Shown here piece after piece: positions 34,054 through 44,986 of a stretch of 64,000 nucleotides of DNA. Source of the DNA: Porphyra umbilicalis (taxonomy: Eukaryota; Rhodophyta; Bangiophyceae; Bangiales; Bangiaceae); the NCBI GenBank assembly GCA_002049455.2, contig KV918764.1, positions 372,001-436,000 of the forward strand. The letters are read 5' to 3'. The notes beneath the pieces are model-generated. The model had not been told where the DNA came from. It saw only the letters and a list, made by a program, of their open reading frames with translations, and made no database searches. Numbering within the stretch: the first letter of the stretch is position 1; each line of letters opens with the position of its first letter. The position numbers and the translations under genes are program-made.

Positions 34054-34451
34054 TGTGAAGTGAGCGGTAGTTGGGTGGATGCGTTGCTTTACTCGAGAGC
34101 GGTCTGAGGCGCGAGGCCAGCTGGCTCTTAACCCCTCCGTGTGCCTCTCTCGCCACGTCCTGCCGGGGCACCCCCCGCCCGCGCAGTGGTCCCTCCCTTG
34201 GAGGGTACATGCTCTCACCACCCCACAAATCGCGACGCCTCTCGAGGAGCCCACGAGAATCTCCCCGAGCTCAGCTCCAAAGTGAGCTGCCCTCGAGATA
34301 CAAGTACAAGTAATTACACCACACACATACAGCAATGCATGTCAATGGCACAGCCAAACAAGCCGATGACCGCATAAGTATTCCTGGAATTAGCCAGGCA
34401 GTCCGCGGTAACTCCGACTTACCTGCGCGGGCTTGGGGGGCTGCCTCAACA
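34054..34451 (-). repeat. Copia 3' LTR
   Basis: 398 bp, about 99% identical to the 5' LTR at 39571-39968. The minus strand just before it reads GCTGGGGGGAG, a good polypurine tract. Confidence 0.95.
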
Positions 34452-35234
34452 CTCCCCCCAGCACCCCACAGTCCGCGCCATCGACGCCTCAGCGCGGTCA
34501 CAACCCGTCCCGACCAGTGCGACATCTCCCGCCATCATCCGCAGTCGCGAAAATGCCCAAGTCGATCCCCAGGTTCCAGGTGTTGCACCTGCAAAATCGA
34601 CCTTCGCCAAAATCACCAAAATCACGATCGATGTGAAGCAGACGTCGAGGTGAGTGCAACGCACTAGGGCGCGTCTCGAACGGAGACGATCCGGCGCATC
34701 GGCGGCCCGTCAAAGTGCGGGCGTAAACGCATCTCATCGACTTTGCCGAAAATCGGCTCGACCCGTCGGAGCTGTAGGCCTACAGCTCCGGCCCGTAGCC
34801 AAAATCGGCCAAAATCGACTTGCACCAAATCGATTCGGGCCCGACCGGCCGACTTGGCCCGAAGCTGGAGACTTCCAGATTCGGGCCCAAGACCACAAAG
34901 AAATCGACTTCACCAAAATCGACTCGACCCGTCGGAGCTGTAGGCCTACAGCTCCCGGCCGAAATCGCCCAAAATCGACTTAGGCCAAATCGAGTCGGGC
35001 GATCGCCGCGAACCCGCGGCTGCGCCACTGGTCGGCCCCAGTGGCGCCACAGCTCCCCAGGACGGTCCCAACCGGCCGTCCCCCCAAGGCAACAGCGCCC
35101 CATTGCCGGCCCCAAGCAAGTGGATGGTAGCGCAACCGTCCACGGCCGGCACCGGCCCGCAGCAAGGTCGACGGAGGTCGCCGCCGCGAATCCGGGGCTG
35201 CGCCACTGGACGCCACCAGTGGCGCCATGGCGCC
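34452..35234 (-). other. Copia 3' non-coding region with a duplicated palindrome
   Basis: A 783-bp stretch between the pol stop and the 3' LTR, long for a Copia element. A block of about 165 bp rich in AAAATCGACT is repeated, and each copy has the perfect 20-bp palindrome GAGCTGTAGGCCTACAGCTC (about 34768-34787 and 34934-34953). No frame is recognised. Confidence 0.7.
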
Positions 35235-38200
35235 TCAGCACTCCCCCAACAGGGGGTCGCCAAGCCCGGCGCCCCGCGCAGCCGCGCCCAGGTCTTCACC
35301 AACCCCGACGGCAGCCCGGAAAGCCGTGAACGCCGGCGACGGCAGCGGCTTGGTGAGCCCATCCGCCGGCATGTCGGCGCTCGGGAGGAAGTAGAAGGCC
35401 ACATCCCCGCGCGCCTGGTAGTCGCGAACCATGTGGTAGGCGACGTCGACATGCTTGGTTCGCCCCGTCGCCTCGGGGTTGTTGACCAGCGCCAGGCAGG
35501 ACTGGTTGTCCTCCCCCATCGGCACGGCTCCGCCGTCGACGCCCAGAGCCGACAGCAGCTTGCGTAGCCACAGCGCCTCCTTGGTCGCCATCGCGGCGGC
35601 CACGTACTCGGCCTCGGCCGTCGAGGTGGCAACGGTCGACTGGCGCTTGCTCGCCCACGCAATCGGCCCGCCATTGCAGGTGAATACGAAACCGGTTGTC
35701 GACCGACGACCGTCGATGTCGCCGGCCCAGTCGGCGTCGACAAACCCTTGTAGCGGCTCGCTGCCGCCGTAGACCACCCCTAGGCGAGTCGTCCCGCGCA
35801 GGTAGCGCAAAACCCCTTTGGCCGCGCGCATGTGGTCCTCCTCAGGGCAGGACATGAAGCGCGATAGCACCCCCACGGCAAAGGCGATGTCTGGCCTCGT
35901 CGTTGTAGACAGGTAGAGGAGGGAGCCGACCAACTCGGCGTAACGGTTGCCCTCTGGCAGCAGGCCCTCCCCTGTCTTGGTCAGCTTGACTCCCGACGCC
36001 ATCGGCGTCTTGTTTGGCGTCGCCTTGTCCATCCCGAACGCCTCCAGCAGCGTCGCGGTGTGCCCCGGGTTGCTCAACGTCAAAGTCTTGGCCGCCCGGT
36101 TGCGCATGACCTTCATGCCGATAAAGTCCTTGACCTCCCCCATGTCGCGCACCTCAAACTTGGCAGACACGGAGCGCTTGACGGCCTCGACCCCAGCCAG
36201 CTTCTCGCCCGCCACGATAAGGTCGTCGACGTACACGAGGATAAAGATGCACCCGTGCACGGGGTGGTGCCACTCATAGAGGCACGGGTCCACTTTGGAC
36301 CGGGCCGCCCCCATCTCTTTGAGCTCTTTGTCGAGCTTGATGCCCCACAGCCGCCCCGCCTGCTTTGTCCCGTAGAGCGCCAGGTTAAGCCGACACATCT
36401 CCTCCAGCCCCTCCGGTTCGACACCGTCGGGGAGTTTGATGTACATCTCCTTGTCCATCTTGGCGTTGAGGAAGGCTGTCTTGACGTCGACATGGTGAAT
36501 CTCCCAGCCCATGACTGCCGCCACAGCAAAGAGAGCACCTGTCGTGGCCGCGTTGGGTACCGGAGCCCACGTCTCGTCAAAGTCTCGTCCGGGCACCTGG
36601 TTGAACCCTTGGGCCACGAGTCGAGCCTTGTAGCGCGTCAGCTTGCCCTCCGCGTCGTGCTTGATGTCGAACACGAATCGCGTCTTGATGGCCTTGTGAT
36701 TCTTGTTGTTCCCCTTGGTCTTGGACCAGGTGCCAAGGTGCTTGTGTGCCGCCACCTCCTCCTTAATGGCCTGCTTCCACAGCGGCCAGTCAGGACGAGC
36801 GCGCGCCTCCTTCTCGTTTGCAGGCGGTTTGTGCAAGTCCCAGCCCTCCTCAGCCGCGGACGCGGTACCGCTTGCCAGGTACGCCTTGGGTTCCTTCTCC
36901 CACCATGTTACCTTGGGAGCTGGCTTGCGCTTCGAGCGACGAGGCCCCGGTGCGACGCTGTCACTGGCAGCAGGTGCTTGACCTACCCAGGGTGTCGAGT
37001 CACCGTCGCCGTCATCGTCCTCTTTCTCGCTCTCTTCAGCGAGGGAAGGAGGACTGCCATCTTCGTCGCTTGTGGAAGTTTCGTCGGGGGTGTACTCGTC
37101 CCCACGCCCGCCTTCGGCGTCGAGCATGTCCATTTCCCCTTCCGTGCCGTCGACGCTGTCGGCGTCAGCCTCCGCAGTTAGCCGGGGACCAGCACTTGAC
37201 CCGACTGCTGCCGTCTCGACCTTAGCCGGGTTCTCCTCCATCAGCACGTCTCGACGCTCGAAGACTTGGTTCGTCTCGTCCTCGAGGATGCGGTAGGCCT
37301 TGCTACCGACAGTGTAGCCGACAAAGCGGCCGACGTCGGTCCTTGGCTCCAGCTTACGCTGCTGCTTCTTGGGTTTGAGCGCCCACGCCCGACTCCCCCA
37401 AACGCGGAATCCCGCGACGTTGGGGCGTCGACCCGTTAGAGCCTCCAGCGGCGTCACGTCCAGCCCCGCCTTGGGGGACCGGTTCAGAACATGAACGACG
37501 GAGGCCAACGCCTCAGCCCACAGCTCTTCCTCCGCTCCCGCATCGAGCAGAGCAGCACGCACGCGCTCCATCAGCGTGCGGTTCACCCGCTCCGCTTTGC
37601 CGTTCTGCTGTGACTTGTACGGCGCCGTCATCTCCGACGTGATGCCCTTGTCCTCGTACCATGCCTTGAGGTCGTTAGTGACGTACTCCTTGGCACCATC
37701 ATGACGGACGCGCTTGACCTTGATCCCCGTGAGCGTCTCAAGCTGCTTGATGCGCGTCTTAAGCACCTCCGGGGCCATCCCTTTTGTCTTGATAGGCGTA
37801 GCCGTGATGAACCCCGTGGAGTCCTCCAGCGCCGTCATGAAGTAGATGGAACCACCCAACGACTCAGTGAGTGGGCCACCAATGTCGGTGTGCACCTGTT
37901 CGCACTTGGTCGTCGCTGTCGACGAGCGGGGGCTCGGCGACTGAACCATCTTGCTGTCCACACACGGCACACACACAGTGCCAATGACGCGCTTAGCGTC
38001 TGCCACTGACGACGGCATGCCGTCGACCATTGTGGCCGCCCGCTTGAGGTTCTCCAACCCCAAGTGGTTGAACCGACGGTGCCACAGCTCCGCCTCCCCA
38101 GCTATGCGCGTGGATGCCACATTAGCCGACGCCTGGACCGGCGTCACCTTGAGCACATACTGCTCCAGGTCGTTCACCTGACCGACCACCGACGCCTTGT

Positions 38201-39413
38201 CGAGCACCCCACTCAAGCGAACAGCATCCCCGTCGCTGAGGATGTAACAGGCGTTGTTGACAAACACCACCGCACCTCGATTGCGGTCGACCGCTCGAAC
38301 CGACAGCAGGTTGCTGGTCAGGTTCGGAACGAGCATGGCCTCCCCGAGCACCATGCGCGTCTTGGTTTTGCCCTTGCCAACGTCCATGGAGACGTGGCCG
38401 TGCCCCTCGATGGGCACCTTATCGCCGTTGGCCAAGGTGACCTCGGCCCCGCTTCCCGCCGTCCGGACGGTGAAGCCCTTATCCCCGGCGGCCATGTGGT
38501 TGGTTGCACCAGAGTCGAGCACCCAAGTTGATGACCCCAGGGTGCTCCCGTGAGCCTTGCTGCTCCCGGCATTGCCAGTAGAAGCAGTGTAGGCCAGAGC
38601 GGCACCCGCGTGGGGCCCGCCGCCGTGACCGCCTTCACGACCACCACCGCCGGGCTTGCCCTTGCCCTTGGCCTCGTCCGCCTTCTTCTTGTAGCAGTCG
38701 CGCTGCATGTGTCCCTTCTTGTTGCAGTAGAAGCACACGACCGACTTCTTGTCAAACGGCTTCTTAGGCGCCGCTGCCGCAAAGGCTTGTGACTTGACAC
38801 TGCCAGAAGGCTTGGAAGCGCCGACAGAAATGCTCCGCTGCTCGACTTGAAGCAGCTTAGCCGTCACGTCCGACATGACGAGCTTAGTGTCCTTGTTCTC
38901 CAACACCGTCCTGAGCATCCCGTACTCTGCCGGGGGCCCTGCCAGGACACGCAGCGCAAGCGTGTTGTCGTCCACCGGGTTGCCGAGCATGGCGAGCTCG
39001 TCCCGGATCATCTTGGCGCGCGACGCAAACTTGATGATGTTCTCGTCGCCGCCTTTCTTCAGACTGCTCAGCTCGTCCATGAGCCGCAGCAGCTGCGCGT
39101 TGTCACGTGCCTCGAACATGACCTTGAGCGCGTCCCACGCCTCCTTGGCCGTGTCCACCGACGTGACCGTGTTGAGATGCACGGGCTTGACCGACATCTG
39201 GATGGTCGCCAGCGCCGCCTCGTTCATGGCGTCCCACGCGTCGACCACCGGGTCGGACTTCTTGTCGTCGGACGAAGATGCCGGTCGGTCCGTCACGACC
39301 GCCGCCCAGAGCTTCTCCTTCTTGAGCTGCGCCCGCTGGTACGCTGCCCACACCTTGTAGTCGTCGTCCAGCTGCGCGAACCGGGGGCCGCCATAGCGGC
39401 CGTGGTCTGCCAT
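35235..39413 (-). CDS. Copia gag-pol polyprotein
   Basis: One frame of 1392 codons from the ATG at 39413 (MADHGRYGGPRF). In order: gag; a CCHC knuckle (CFYCNKKGHMQRDC, about residues 226-240); aspartic protease (WVLDSGATNHM, about 296); integrase with its HHCC finger (HRRFNHLG...CVPC, about 440-485) and catalytic core; reverse transcriptase with YVDDLIVAG (about 1060); and RNase H. Integrase before RT is diagnostic of Ty1/copia. An upstream extension of 51 codons without a known domain is likely leader. Confidence 0.92.
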   Translation of the reverse strand: MADHGRYGGPRFAQLDDDYKVWAAYQRAQLKKEKLWAAVVTDRPASSSDDKKSDPVVDAWDAMNEAALATIQMSVKPVHLNTVTSVDTAKEAWDALKVMFEARDNAQLLRLMDELSSLKKGGDENIIKFASRAKMIRDELAMLGNPVDDNTLALRVLAGPPAEYGMLRTVLENKDTKLVMSDVTAKLLQVEQRSISVGASKPSGSVKSQAFAAAAPKKPFDKKSVVCFYCNKKGHMQRDCYKKKADEAKGKGKPGGGGREGGHGGGPHAGAALAYTASTGNAGSSKAHGSTLGSSTWVLDSGATNHMAAGDKGFTVRTAGSGAEVTLANGDKVPIEGHGHVSMDVGKGKTKTRMVLGEAMLVPNLTSNLLSVRAVDRNRGAVVFVNNACYILSDGDAVRLSGVLDKASVVGQVNDLEQYVLKVTPVQASANVASTRIAGEAELWHRRFNHLGLENLKRAATMVDGMPSSVADAKRVIGTVCVPCVDSKMVQSPSPRSSTATTKCEQVHTDIGGPLTESLGGSIYFMTALEDSTGFITATPIKTKGMAPEVLKTRIKQLETLTGIKVKRVRHDGAKEYVTNDLKAWYEDKGITSEMTAPYKSQQNGKAERVNRTLMERVRAALLDAGAEEELWAEALASVVHVLNRSPKAGLDVTPLEALTGRRPNVAGFRVWGSRAWALKPKKQQRKLEPRTDVGRFVGYTVGSKAYRILEDETNQVFERRDVLMEENPAKVETAAVGSSAGPRLTAEADADSVDGTEGEMDMLDAEGGRGDEYTPDETSTSDEDGSPPSLAEESEKEDDDGDGDSTPWVGQAPAASDSVAPGPRRSKRKPAPKVTWWEKEPKAYLASGTASAAEEGWDLHKPPANEKEARARPDWPLWKQAIKEEVAAHKHLGTWSKTKGNNKNHKAIKTRFVFDIKHDAEGKLTRYKARLVAQGFNQVPGRDFDETWAPVPNAATTGALFAVAAVMGWEIHHVDVKTAFLNAKMDKEMYIKLPDGVEPEGLEEMCRLNLALYGTKQAGRLWGIKLDKELKEMGAARSKVDPCLYEWHHPVHGCIFILVYVDDLIVAGEKLAGVEAVKRSVSAKFEVRDMGEVKDFIGMKVMRNRAAKTLTLSNPGHTATLLEAFGMDKATPNKTPMASGVKLTKTGEGLLPEGNRYAELVGSLLYLSTTTRPDIAFAVGVLSRFMSCPEEDHMRAAKGVLRYLRGTTRLGVVYGGSEPLQGFVDADWAGDIDGRRSTTGFVFTCNGGPIAWASKRQSTVATSTAEAEYVAAAMATKEALWLRKLLSALGVDGGAVPMGEDNQSCLALVNNPEATGRTKHVDVAYHMVRDYQARGDVAFYFLPSADMPADGLTKPLPSPAFTAFRAAVGVGEDLGAAARGAGLGDPLLGEC

Positions 39414-39555
39414 GTTGACGACCTCGGCGCCGCACAGCGCCGCACTAACGACGTAGGGAGCAGAACACGCCCGCCCGACGCCGGAACACACCGCGACCCC
39501 AGCAACGTCGTCTCGCCAGCGACCGCAGGGAAGACGACGGTTACCACCAGCGACA

Positions 39556-39570
39556 GCTGGGCCCATAACC
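39556..39570 (-). other. Copia primer-binding site matching the interior of initiator tRNA-Met
   Basis: The minus strand next to the 5' LTR reads GGTTATGGGCCCAGC. This is the exact complement of GCTGGGCCCATAACC, the anticodon-stem region of eukaryotic initiator tRNA-Met. Drosophila copia uses the same half-tRNA priming. Confidence 0.85.
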
Positions 39571-39968
39571 TGTGAAGTGAGCGGTAGTTGGGTGGATGCG
39601 TCGCTTTACTCGAGAGCGGTCTGAGGCGCGAGGCCAGCTGGCTCTTAACCCCTCCGTGTGCCTCTCTCGCCACGTCCTGCCGGGGCACCCCCCGCCAGCG
39701 CAGTGGTCCCTCCCTTGGAGGGTACATGCTCTCACCACCCCACAAATCGCGACGCCTCTCGAGGAGCCCACGAGAATCTCCCCGAGCTCAGCTCCAAAGT
39801 GAGCTGCCCTCGAGATACAAGTACAAGTAATTACATCACACACATACAGCAATGCATGTCAATGGCACAGCCAAACAAGCCGATGACCGCATAAGTATTC
39901 CTGGAATTAGCCAGGCAGTCCGCGGTAACTCCGACTTACCAGCGCGGGCTTGGGGGGCTGCCTCAACA
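39571..39968 (-). repeat. Copia 5' LTR
   Basis: 398 bp, TG...CA, followed on its right by the CGGCG target duplication at 39969-39973. Confidence 0.95.
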
Positions 39969-42900
39969 CGGCGCCGGCAGGTCCCCCGCCCGCAACGTGG
40001 CCAACCACGACGCCACCTGGGCGGCGGTCGTGACGACAGAGCGGTCGCCGAGCCCAAGCCCCCCCATGCGGACGGGGAGGGCGGCGCGGGCCACGAGCGC
40101 CCGTCGCGTCCCCCGCCGGTCATCCTCGGCGCGGAGGAGGCGCAGCAGCGCCCGCCGGATCGTCGCGTCCACTCCCTCCGCCAGCGCCGTCGCCGCCGCC
40201 GGCGGCAGGCACCGCAGCGCATACGTGACGAGAGGCGCGGCGCACATGCGCAGCAGCAACAGCTGCGCCTGCACGGCGTCGGGCGGGAGGGAGGCGACGG
40301 CGCGCACCACGCTTGCGTGCGCCGCCACCATCTTGTCGACCTCCGCGGCGACAAACTCGGCCCCCCCGACCGGGATCCCAAAGTAGGTGAGCCCCGCCGG
40401 CCGCCACTGGTCGGCGAGGTCGGCGGGCGGCGCGCGCGGCGCCGGCGACCAGGCCGCGCACTTGGCCGGAGCCAGCTCGGCGTCGACCTTGGCGCCCAGC
40501 TCCGCCGCGGAGCGCATGACCGCTGCCAGCTCCTCCACCGGGCCTATGACCGACACGTCGTCGTGCAGGCCGAGCACAGTGCAGCGCGGGTGGCGCGCCG
40601 CGAGGGCCTCGAGGGCGGGGTGCAGCGCGAGCGCGTGGATGAGCGGCCCGAGCACGTCACCTTGCTGGGTGCCGCGCTCGACCCGCCACAACAGCCGTGC
40701 CGGCAGCCCCCCGTCCCCGTCGTCCACCCCCCAGCCGTACACGGGCGGCGGCGCCCCAAGGTAGATGCACCGCAGGTACGGCACCAGCTCCGGGAAGGCC
40801 GCAGCCGCCACCGCCAACGCCGCCTGAATGGAGATCTTGTTGAAGGCGTTCTTGAAATCCAGCTGCAGCACCCCCCAGGTGGGCTCCACCGCCAGCCGCG
40901 CATCCGCCTCGTGTACCAGGTCCTCACAGGCGCCGGACACACCGACCGCCCGCTGCAACGGCACAAAGTAGCGCCGCGCGTCGGGCAGCACCTCCCGCAT
41001 CAGCGCCTTGCCGACCAGCTTGCGAATGGTCTCTGGCATGCCAATCGGCCGCAGGCCAGGCACGCCCGCCGCGTCCACCCCGCCCGGCTTGACCAGCAAC
41101 AGAAGGTTGGCCGCACCGAGGGCGCGCCGGGCCACTGGCGGCACCTGGTCGACGCCGTCGGCCGACGACAGCAGCTGCACGACGCGCACGAGGGCGTCGC
41201 GCCCGGCCGACGTCCGGGCCCAAAGGTGCTCCATCCTGAGCCCTGACGGGCCGGGCGCCTTGCCCCGTGCCGCCGACCGGATGGTGGCGACCACCGTCTC
41301 CGCCGCAAGTTGTCGCGGTTCCGGCCCGACACGCGCCGCCCCGAACGCCTTGGCCGCCGCCAGCTCGGTGGGGAAGGCGGCGGCCAGCGAGTCGGCTGTC
41401 GCCAGCTCGGGGGTCATCGCGGGGAAGAGGGCGCTCGTCTTGGCGCGCACCTCGTCGGTCTCCGCGGCCACGGGCTGCCCGGTGAGCGTCTGCACGCACC
41501 CCCGCAATTGCCCGTGGGCGAGGCGACGCAGCGCCCGGCGCTGCCGCTTGGTGGGGCGCGGCCCCCCCCCCGCCACCGGCCCCCCCGCCGCCGCCACGTC
41601 GGCCGCCCCGGCGTCGTGCGCGGTAGCACGACCACCCAGCGGCTGGCGCCACACCCCCGCGTCCCGATCCGCGAGCGCATCAGCAAAGCGGCCGTCGAGG
41701 AGGGCGTCGAGGCGCGCCGCCCGCGAGAGAGGCTTGGGGCCGGGGGCGCGCCCGACGCCTCGAGCGGGGACGTGGAAGAGCACGGAGGGAAGAAGGAGGA
41801 GCCAGAGCCAGGCGTGGGCATGCTCTGGTGCGCGGAGCACCCACCGGAGCATGTCCGCGCCCAGCTCGCCCCATCCCTCCGCAAACACACGCGGCACAGT
41901 CCCTTGCGTCCGCGCGCACGACGCCACGAGCGGCGCCCAGTCGGCCCCCGCCGGCGCGGCGGCCTGTAGGAACTCGCCGCGCCGGCGGACCCACTCCCCG
42001 TAGTCCGCCGTGAAGAGCGGCGGCGGCGGGGCATCGGGGTCCACCGGTGGCGAGGAGGAAGGCGACGGCGGCGGCGGCGGCGGCGGCGGCGCAGACGACG
42101 GCGGCGGCGTGGACGGCGGCGTCAGGGTACGCGACGGCGAGGACGGAGGTGGAGGCGGGGAGCCGCCGGCCGCAGCAGACCCCGCGGCCGGTGCGGTCGT
42201 CGCGTCCGCCGGCGCGCCGGACGCTGAGGGCGGTGGGGCCGGCGGCGGCGGCGGCGCGGCAGCGGCATCCGACACGGCGCCCACCTGGCGCTTGCGCACG
42301 TGCACGGCGAGCGGCGACGAGCCGGAGCGGGGCTGCTGGGCCCGGTACGGCTTCCTGCACCGCGGGCAGGGCGCGAGCTTCATCTCCCGCACCGTCGCGG
42401 CGGGCACCTCGGAGAAGAGGTGGCACCGCGCGAGGTGCAGCGCCAGCGGCGCCTTGTCGGGCGCCGCCTTCACGCCGCGGGCGCACTCGGCCACCGGGCA
42501 CGCCGTCGGCGCGTTGCCGGCCGCGTACTCGGCGGCCAGGACCGGCGGCGCCGCACACCGCGCCACGTGGGCGGAGAACGGCTGCCGCCCCGCGGCCGTC
42601 TTGACGAGGGTGTACAGGCCCGCACACGTCGGGCACGTGCCGAGGCGGTGCGAGGTCAGCACCGCCGCCGGCACGTCGGTGCCCGAGTGCACGCGGCGGA
42701 GGTGCTCCTCCACCGTCGCGCCGACGTGCACCACCCCGCAGGCGTCGACGGGGCAGAGCAGTCCCCCCCCCCCCCCCCCCGACCACGGCGTCCCCGTCAC
42801 CCGCAAGGGGCGGCACGGCAGCCGCAGCCGCCGCAGCACCCCCAGCCGGCGCGCCCGCACCGGCCAAGGTCGCCTCCATCGGTGCACCGGTCACGGGTGC

Positions 42901-42981
42901 ACCGGTCGTTGGCGCCGAGGAGGTTGGGGCGGGCGAGCCCCCGCTCCCCCCCGCCGCCCCGGCGACACCCCCGCTAATCAT
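39969..42981 (-). CDS. LINE ORF C, zinc fingers and reverse transcriptase
   Basis: The start ATG at 42981 (MISGGVAG) overlaps the ORF B stop by 8 bases. After a run of 18 C (42763-42780), where the reading frame as written changes, come four finger-like units: C-x4-C-x12-H-x4-H, C-x2-C...H-x3-C, C-x4-C...H-x3-C and C-x2-C...H. A Pro/Ser linker follows, then the RT: GKAPGPSGLRMEHL, RPIGMPETIRKLVGK, LQLDFKNAFNKIS (40831-40869), GTQQGDVLGPL and LHDDVSVIG (near 40560). The usual F/YADD box reads LHDD. The protein continues beyond the Copia insertion at 34053. The N-terminal fingers resemble those of R2A and NeSL proteins. Confidence 0.8.
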
Positions 42982-44986
42982 TGGCGGGGGCGTCGCTGAC
43001 GGTGTTGGGGGCGGTGCCGCCGTCGGGCGCCGCTGCCGCGGTTGGCACCGCGGCGCCAGTCGGCGAAACCAGCGGCAACGATGCGGGCGGCGTCGTCGAC
43101 GGGTTGACCGTGGCCGGCGGGGCGGGGGGGGCAAGTTCCATGCATGTGCCCCCCCCCGCGTCGCCCACCCCGTCCCCCGCCGCGCTCGGCCCAGCCGCGG
43201 CCGACGCCGCCGACACGTGCAGCGGCCGCGCCGCCGCCCGCTGCGGGGTGCGCAGCACCTTGCGAGTGCCGGCCGGCGACGTCGTCGGCGACGGCCGCGC
43301 CTTGCGGCGCGATCCCACCGGCGCCGCGGCGGCGAAGAAGGTCGCGGTCGACGGCGACGGCGCCACCACGACGGCCGCGCCAGGCACGGAGCGACGGAAG
43401 CGGGCGGCGCTCGCCACCTGCATCGCGGCCGCCGCCGCCATGGCGACAACGCCCGGCTGGTGGCCGAGCGCGGCGGCCGGGGCCAGCAGCGGGGCCTGGG
43501 GGGAGGGGGGTGTGGCGTCGTCCAAATCGTCCGAATCGGACGCCACCCCCTCCAGCCCCCACCCCTCGCCGCCGTCCAGCCCCCCCCCCTCGCCGCCCGC
43601 TAGCCCCCCCGAATCGCCGCCCACCTGCGGCGCCGAGCCCCGCTCGTCGACCGGCGGGCCGAGCGCGACCCGCGCTGTCGCCGCAGGTGTCGACACCACC
43701 GCCGCCGATGCCCCCCCGCTGCGTGCGGGAGTCCGCGTCCGCGGCGACGCAGGCGCACGAGCCACTCTGTCCGCCCCGGCCGGCGGCGGTCGGCGTTCCC
43801 CGTCTCGCCGTCGCTCGGCGGCGACCGACGCCCCGACAGCAAAGGCGGGCGGCTGCGCCGTCGCCGCCGACCCAGCCGTCGGCCGCGCCACGTGGCGGCC
43901 ACGCGCCGCCGCCGGCGCGGCCGGCGCCATCGCCGGCGCCGCCACCCCCGACGCGCGCCAGCCCGACTGTGGGCCACCGGCCGCAGCCGGCCCTGCGCGT
44001 GCCGCCGACCGGCTGCGCGGCGGTGCCGGCGACGCCGCTGCGCCCGGTGGCGCGACCGACCGGCCACGCGCCGCCGCACCCGACGGCGAAGCCGACCGGC
44101 CACGCGCCGACGCCGGCGTCGCCGACGCAGCCGGCGGCCGCCTGGTCGCTCTGCCCCCCCCCACCGCGGCGTCCGTACCCGACGCCGCGGCGGTCTTGCC
44201 CGTCTTGGTCGTCGCCGCGGCGGCCTTGTCCGTCTTGCCCGCCGTCGCCACGGCCGCCACCTTGTCCTTGTTTTCGACCCGCGTGACGACGCCCTGGACC
44301 TTGGCCCTGGGCGGCGTCGGATTGGCCGACGCCGACGACGGCACCACCGTCGACGACGCAACGGGCGCGGCCGGCGTGACCCCGTCCATCGCGTCGGCGT
44401 CGGTGGCGACATCGGCGGCGTCGAGGTCGTTGGGCGCTGGCGTCGGCATCGACGTCGTCGGCGGCCGCGCCGACGGCGGCGCACCTGCGGCGGTCGTCGA
44501 CGTCGGCGGCGTCGCCACCAAGGACGGCGGCGTAGCGGCGGTCGGCGTCGACTGCTGCGCGGCGGCGGCGGTGCCCGCCGCCCGGGCGTGGACCGACGAC
44601 GACCCGGTCGTCAGCCCCGCCTCGTCGGCCGGGACCACCCCCGCTATGGCGTCGGCGTCGGCGTCACCGACCGCGGGCGCACCACCGGCGGCGGTGGCAC
44701 TCGGCGGCGACGCGGGCACAGGGTCGCGGTTGGGGGGTGGGGGCGCGCCCTGGGGCGGAAGCGCGTCCAGCGGGGATGGGGGGGCACGTGGCAAATCGCC
44801 ACGTGGCGGCGGACGGACCATCGTCGTCACGCCCACCTCCGTCGGCGAACGGGATCCGCCCGCCGCCTCCCCGTCCCGGGCGTCCCCACCGCGCGCGGAT
44901 TCCCCCCCCCCAGTTGTACTGGCCACGGCCGCGGCGGCGGCAGCCTGGCCTATCACGGAGGGGGAGCTTACAGTCTGATTTGGCAT
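42974..44986 (-). CDS. LINE ORF B, Ala/Pro/Thr-rich protein
   Basis: 670 codons from the ATG at 44986 (MPNQTVSSPSV) to a TAG at 42974. The product is Ala/Pro/Thr/Ser-rich and basic in its middle (repeats of RGRS), with an acidic patch (SDSDDLDDATPPSP). No domain is recognised. The start overlaps the ORF A stop by 19 bases and the stop overlaps the ORF C start by 8. Its place and composition suggest an RNA-binding ORF1-type protein; this is inference. Confidence 0.6.
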   Translation of the reverse strand: MPNQTVSSPSVIGQAAAAAAVASTTGGGESARGGDARDGEAAGGSRSPTEVGVTTMVRPPPRGDLPRAPPSPLDALPPQGAPPPPNRDPVPASPPSATAAGGAPAVGDADADAIAGVVPADEAGLTTGSSSVHARAAGTAAAAQQSTPTAATPPSLVATPPTSTTAAGAPPSARPPTTSMPTPAPNDLDAADVATDADAMDGVTPAAPVASSTVVPSSASANPTPPRAKVQGVVTRVENKDKVAAVATAGKTDKAAAATTKTGKTAAASGTDAAVGGGRATRRPPAASATPASARGRSASPSGAAARGRSVAPPGAAASPAPPRSRSAARAGPAAAGGPQSGWRASGVAAPAMAPAAPAAARGRHVARPTAGSAATAQPPAFAVGASVAAERRRDGERRPPPAGADRVARAPASPRTRTPARSGGASAAVVSTPAATARVALGPPVDERGSAPQVGGDSGGLAGGEGGGLDGGEGWGLEGVASDSDDLDDATPPSPQAPLLAPAAALGHQPGVVAMAAAAAMQVASAARFRRSVPGAAVVVAPSPSTATFFAAAAPVGSRRKARPSPTTSPAGTRKVLRTPQRAAARPLHVSAASAAAGPSAAGDGVGDAGGGTCMELAPPAPPATVNPSTTPPASLPLVSPTGAAVPTAAAAPDGGTAPNTVSDAPAND

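Larger units (their letters stand above)
34054..39968 (-). mobile_element. Copia (Ty1/copia) LTR retrotransposon, apparently whole
   Basis: A 5915-bp element on the minus strand. It has two 398-bp LTRs (TG...CA), a 5-bp target duplication CGGCG at 34049-34053 and 39969-39973, a primer site touching the 5' LTR, a purine tract before the 3' LTR and a single long gag-pol frame. The LTRs differ at about four of 398 positions (about 99% identical), so it inserted very recently. It sits in the LINE's ORF C. Confidence 0.95.
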
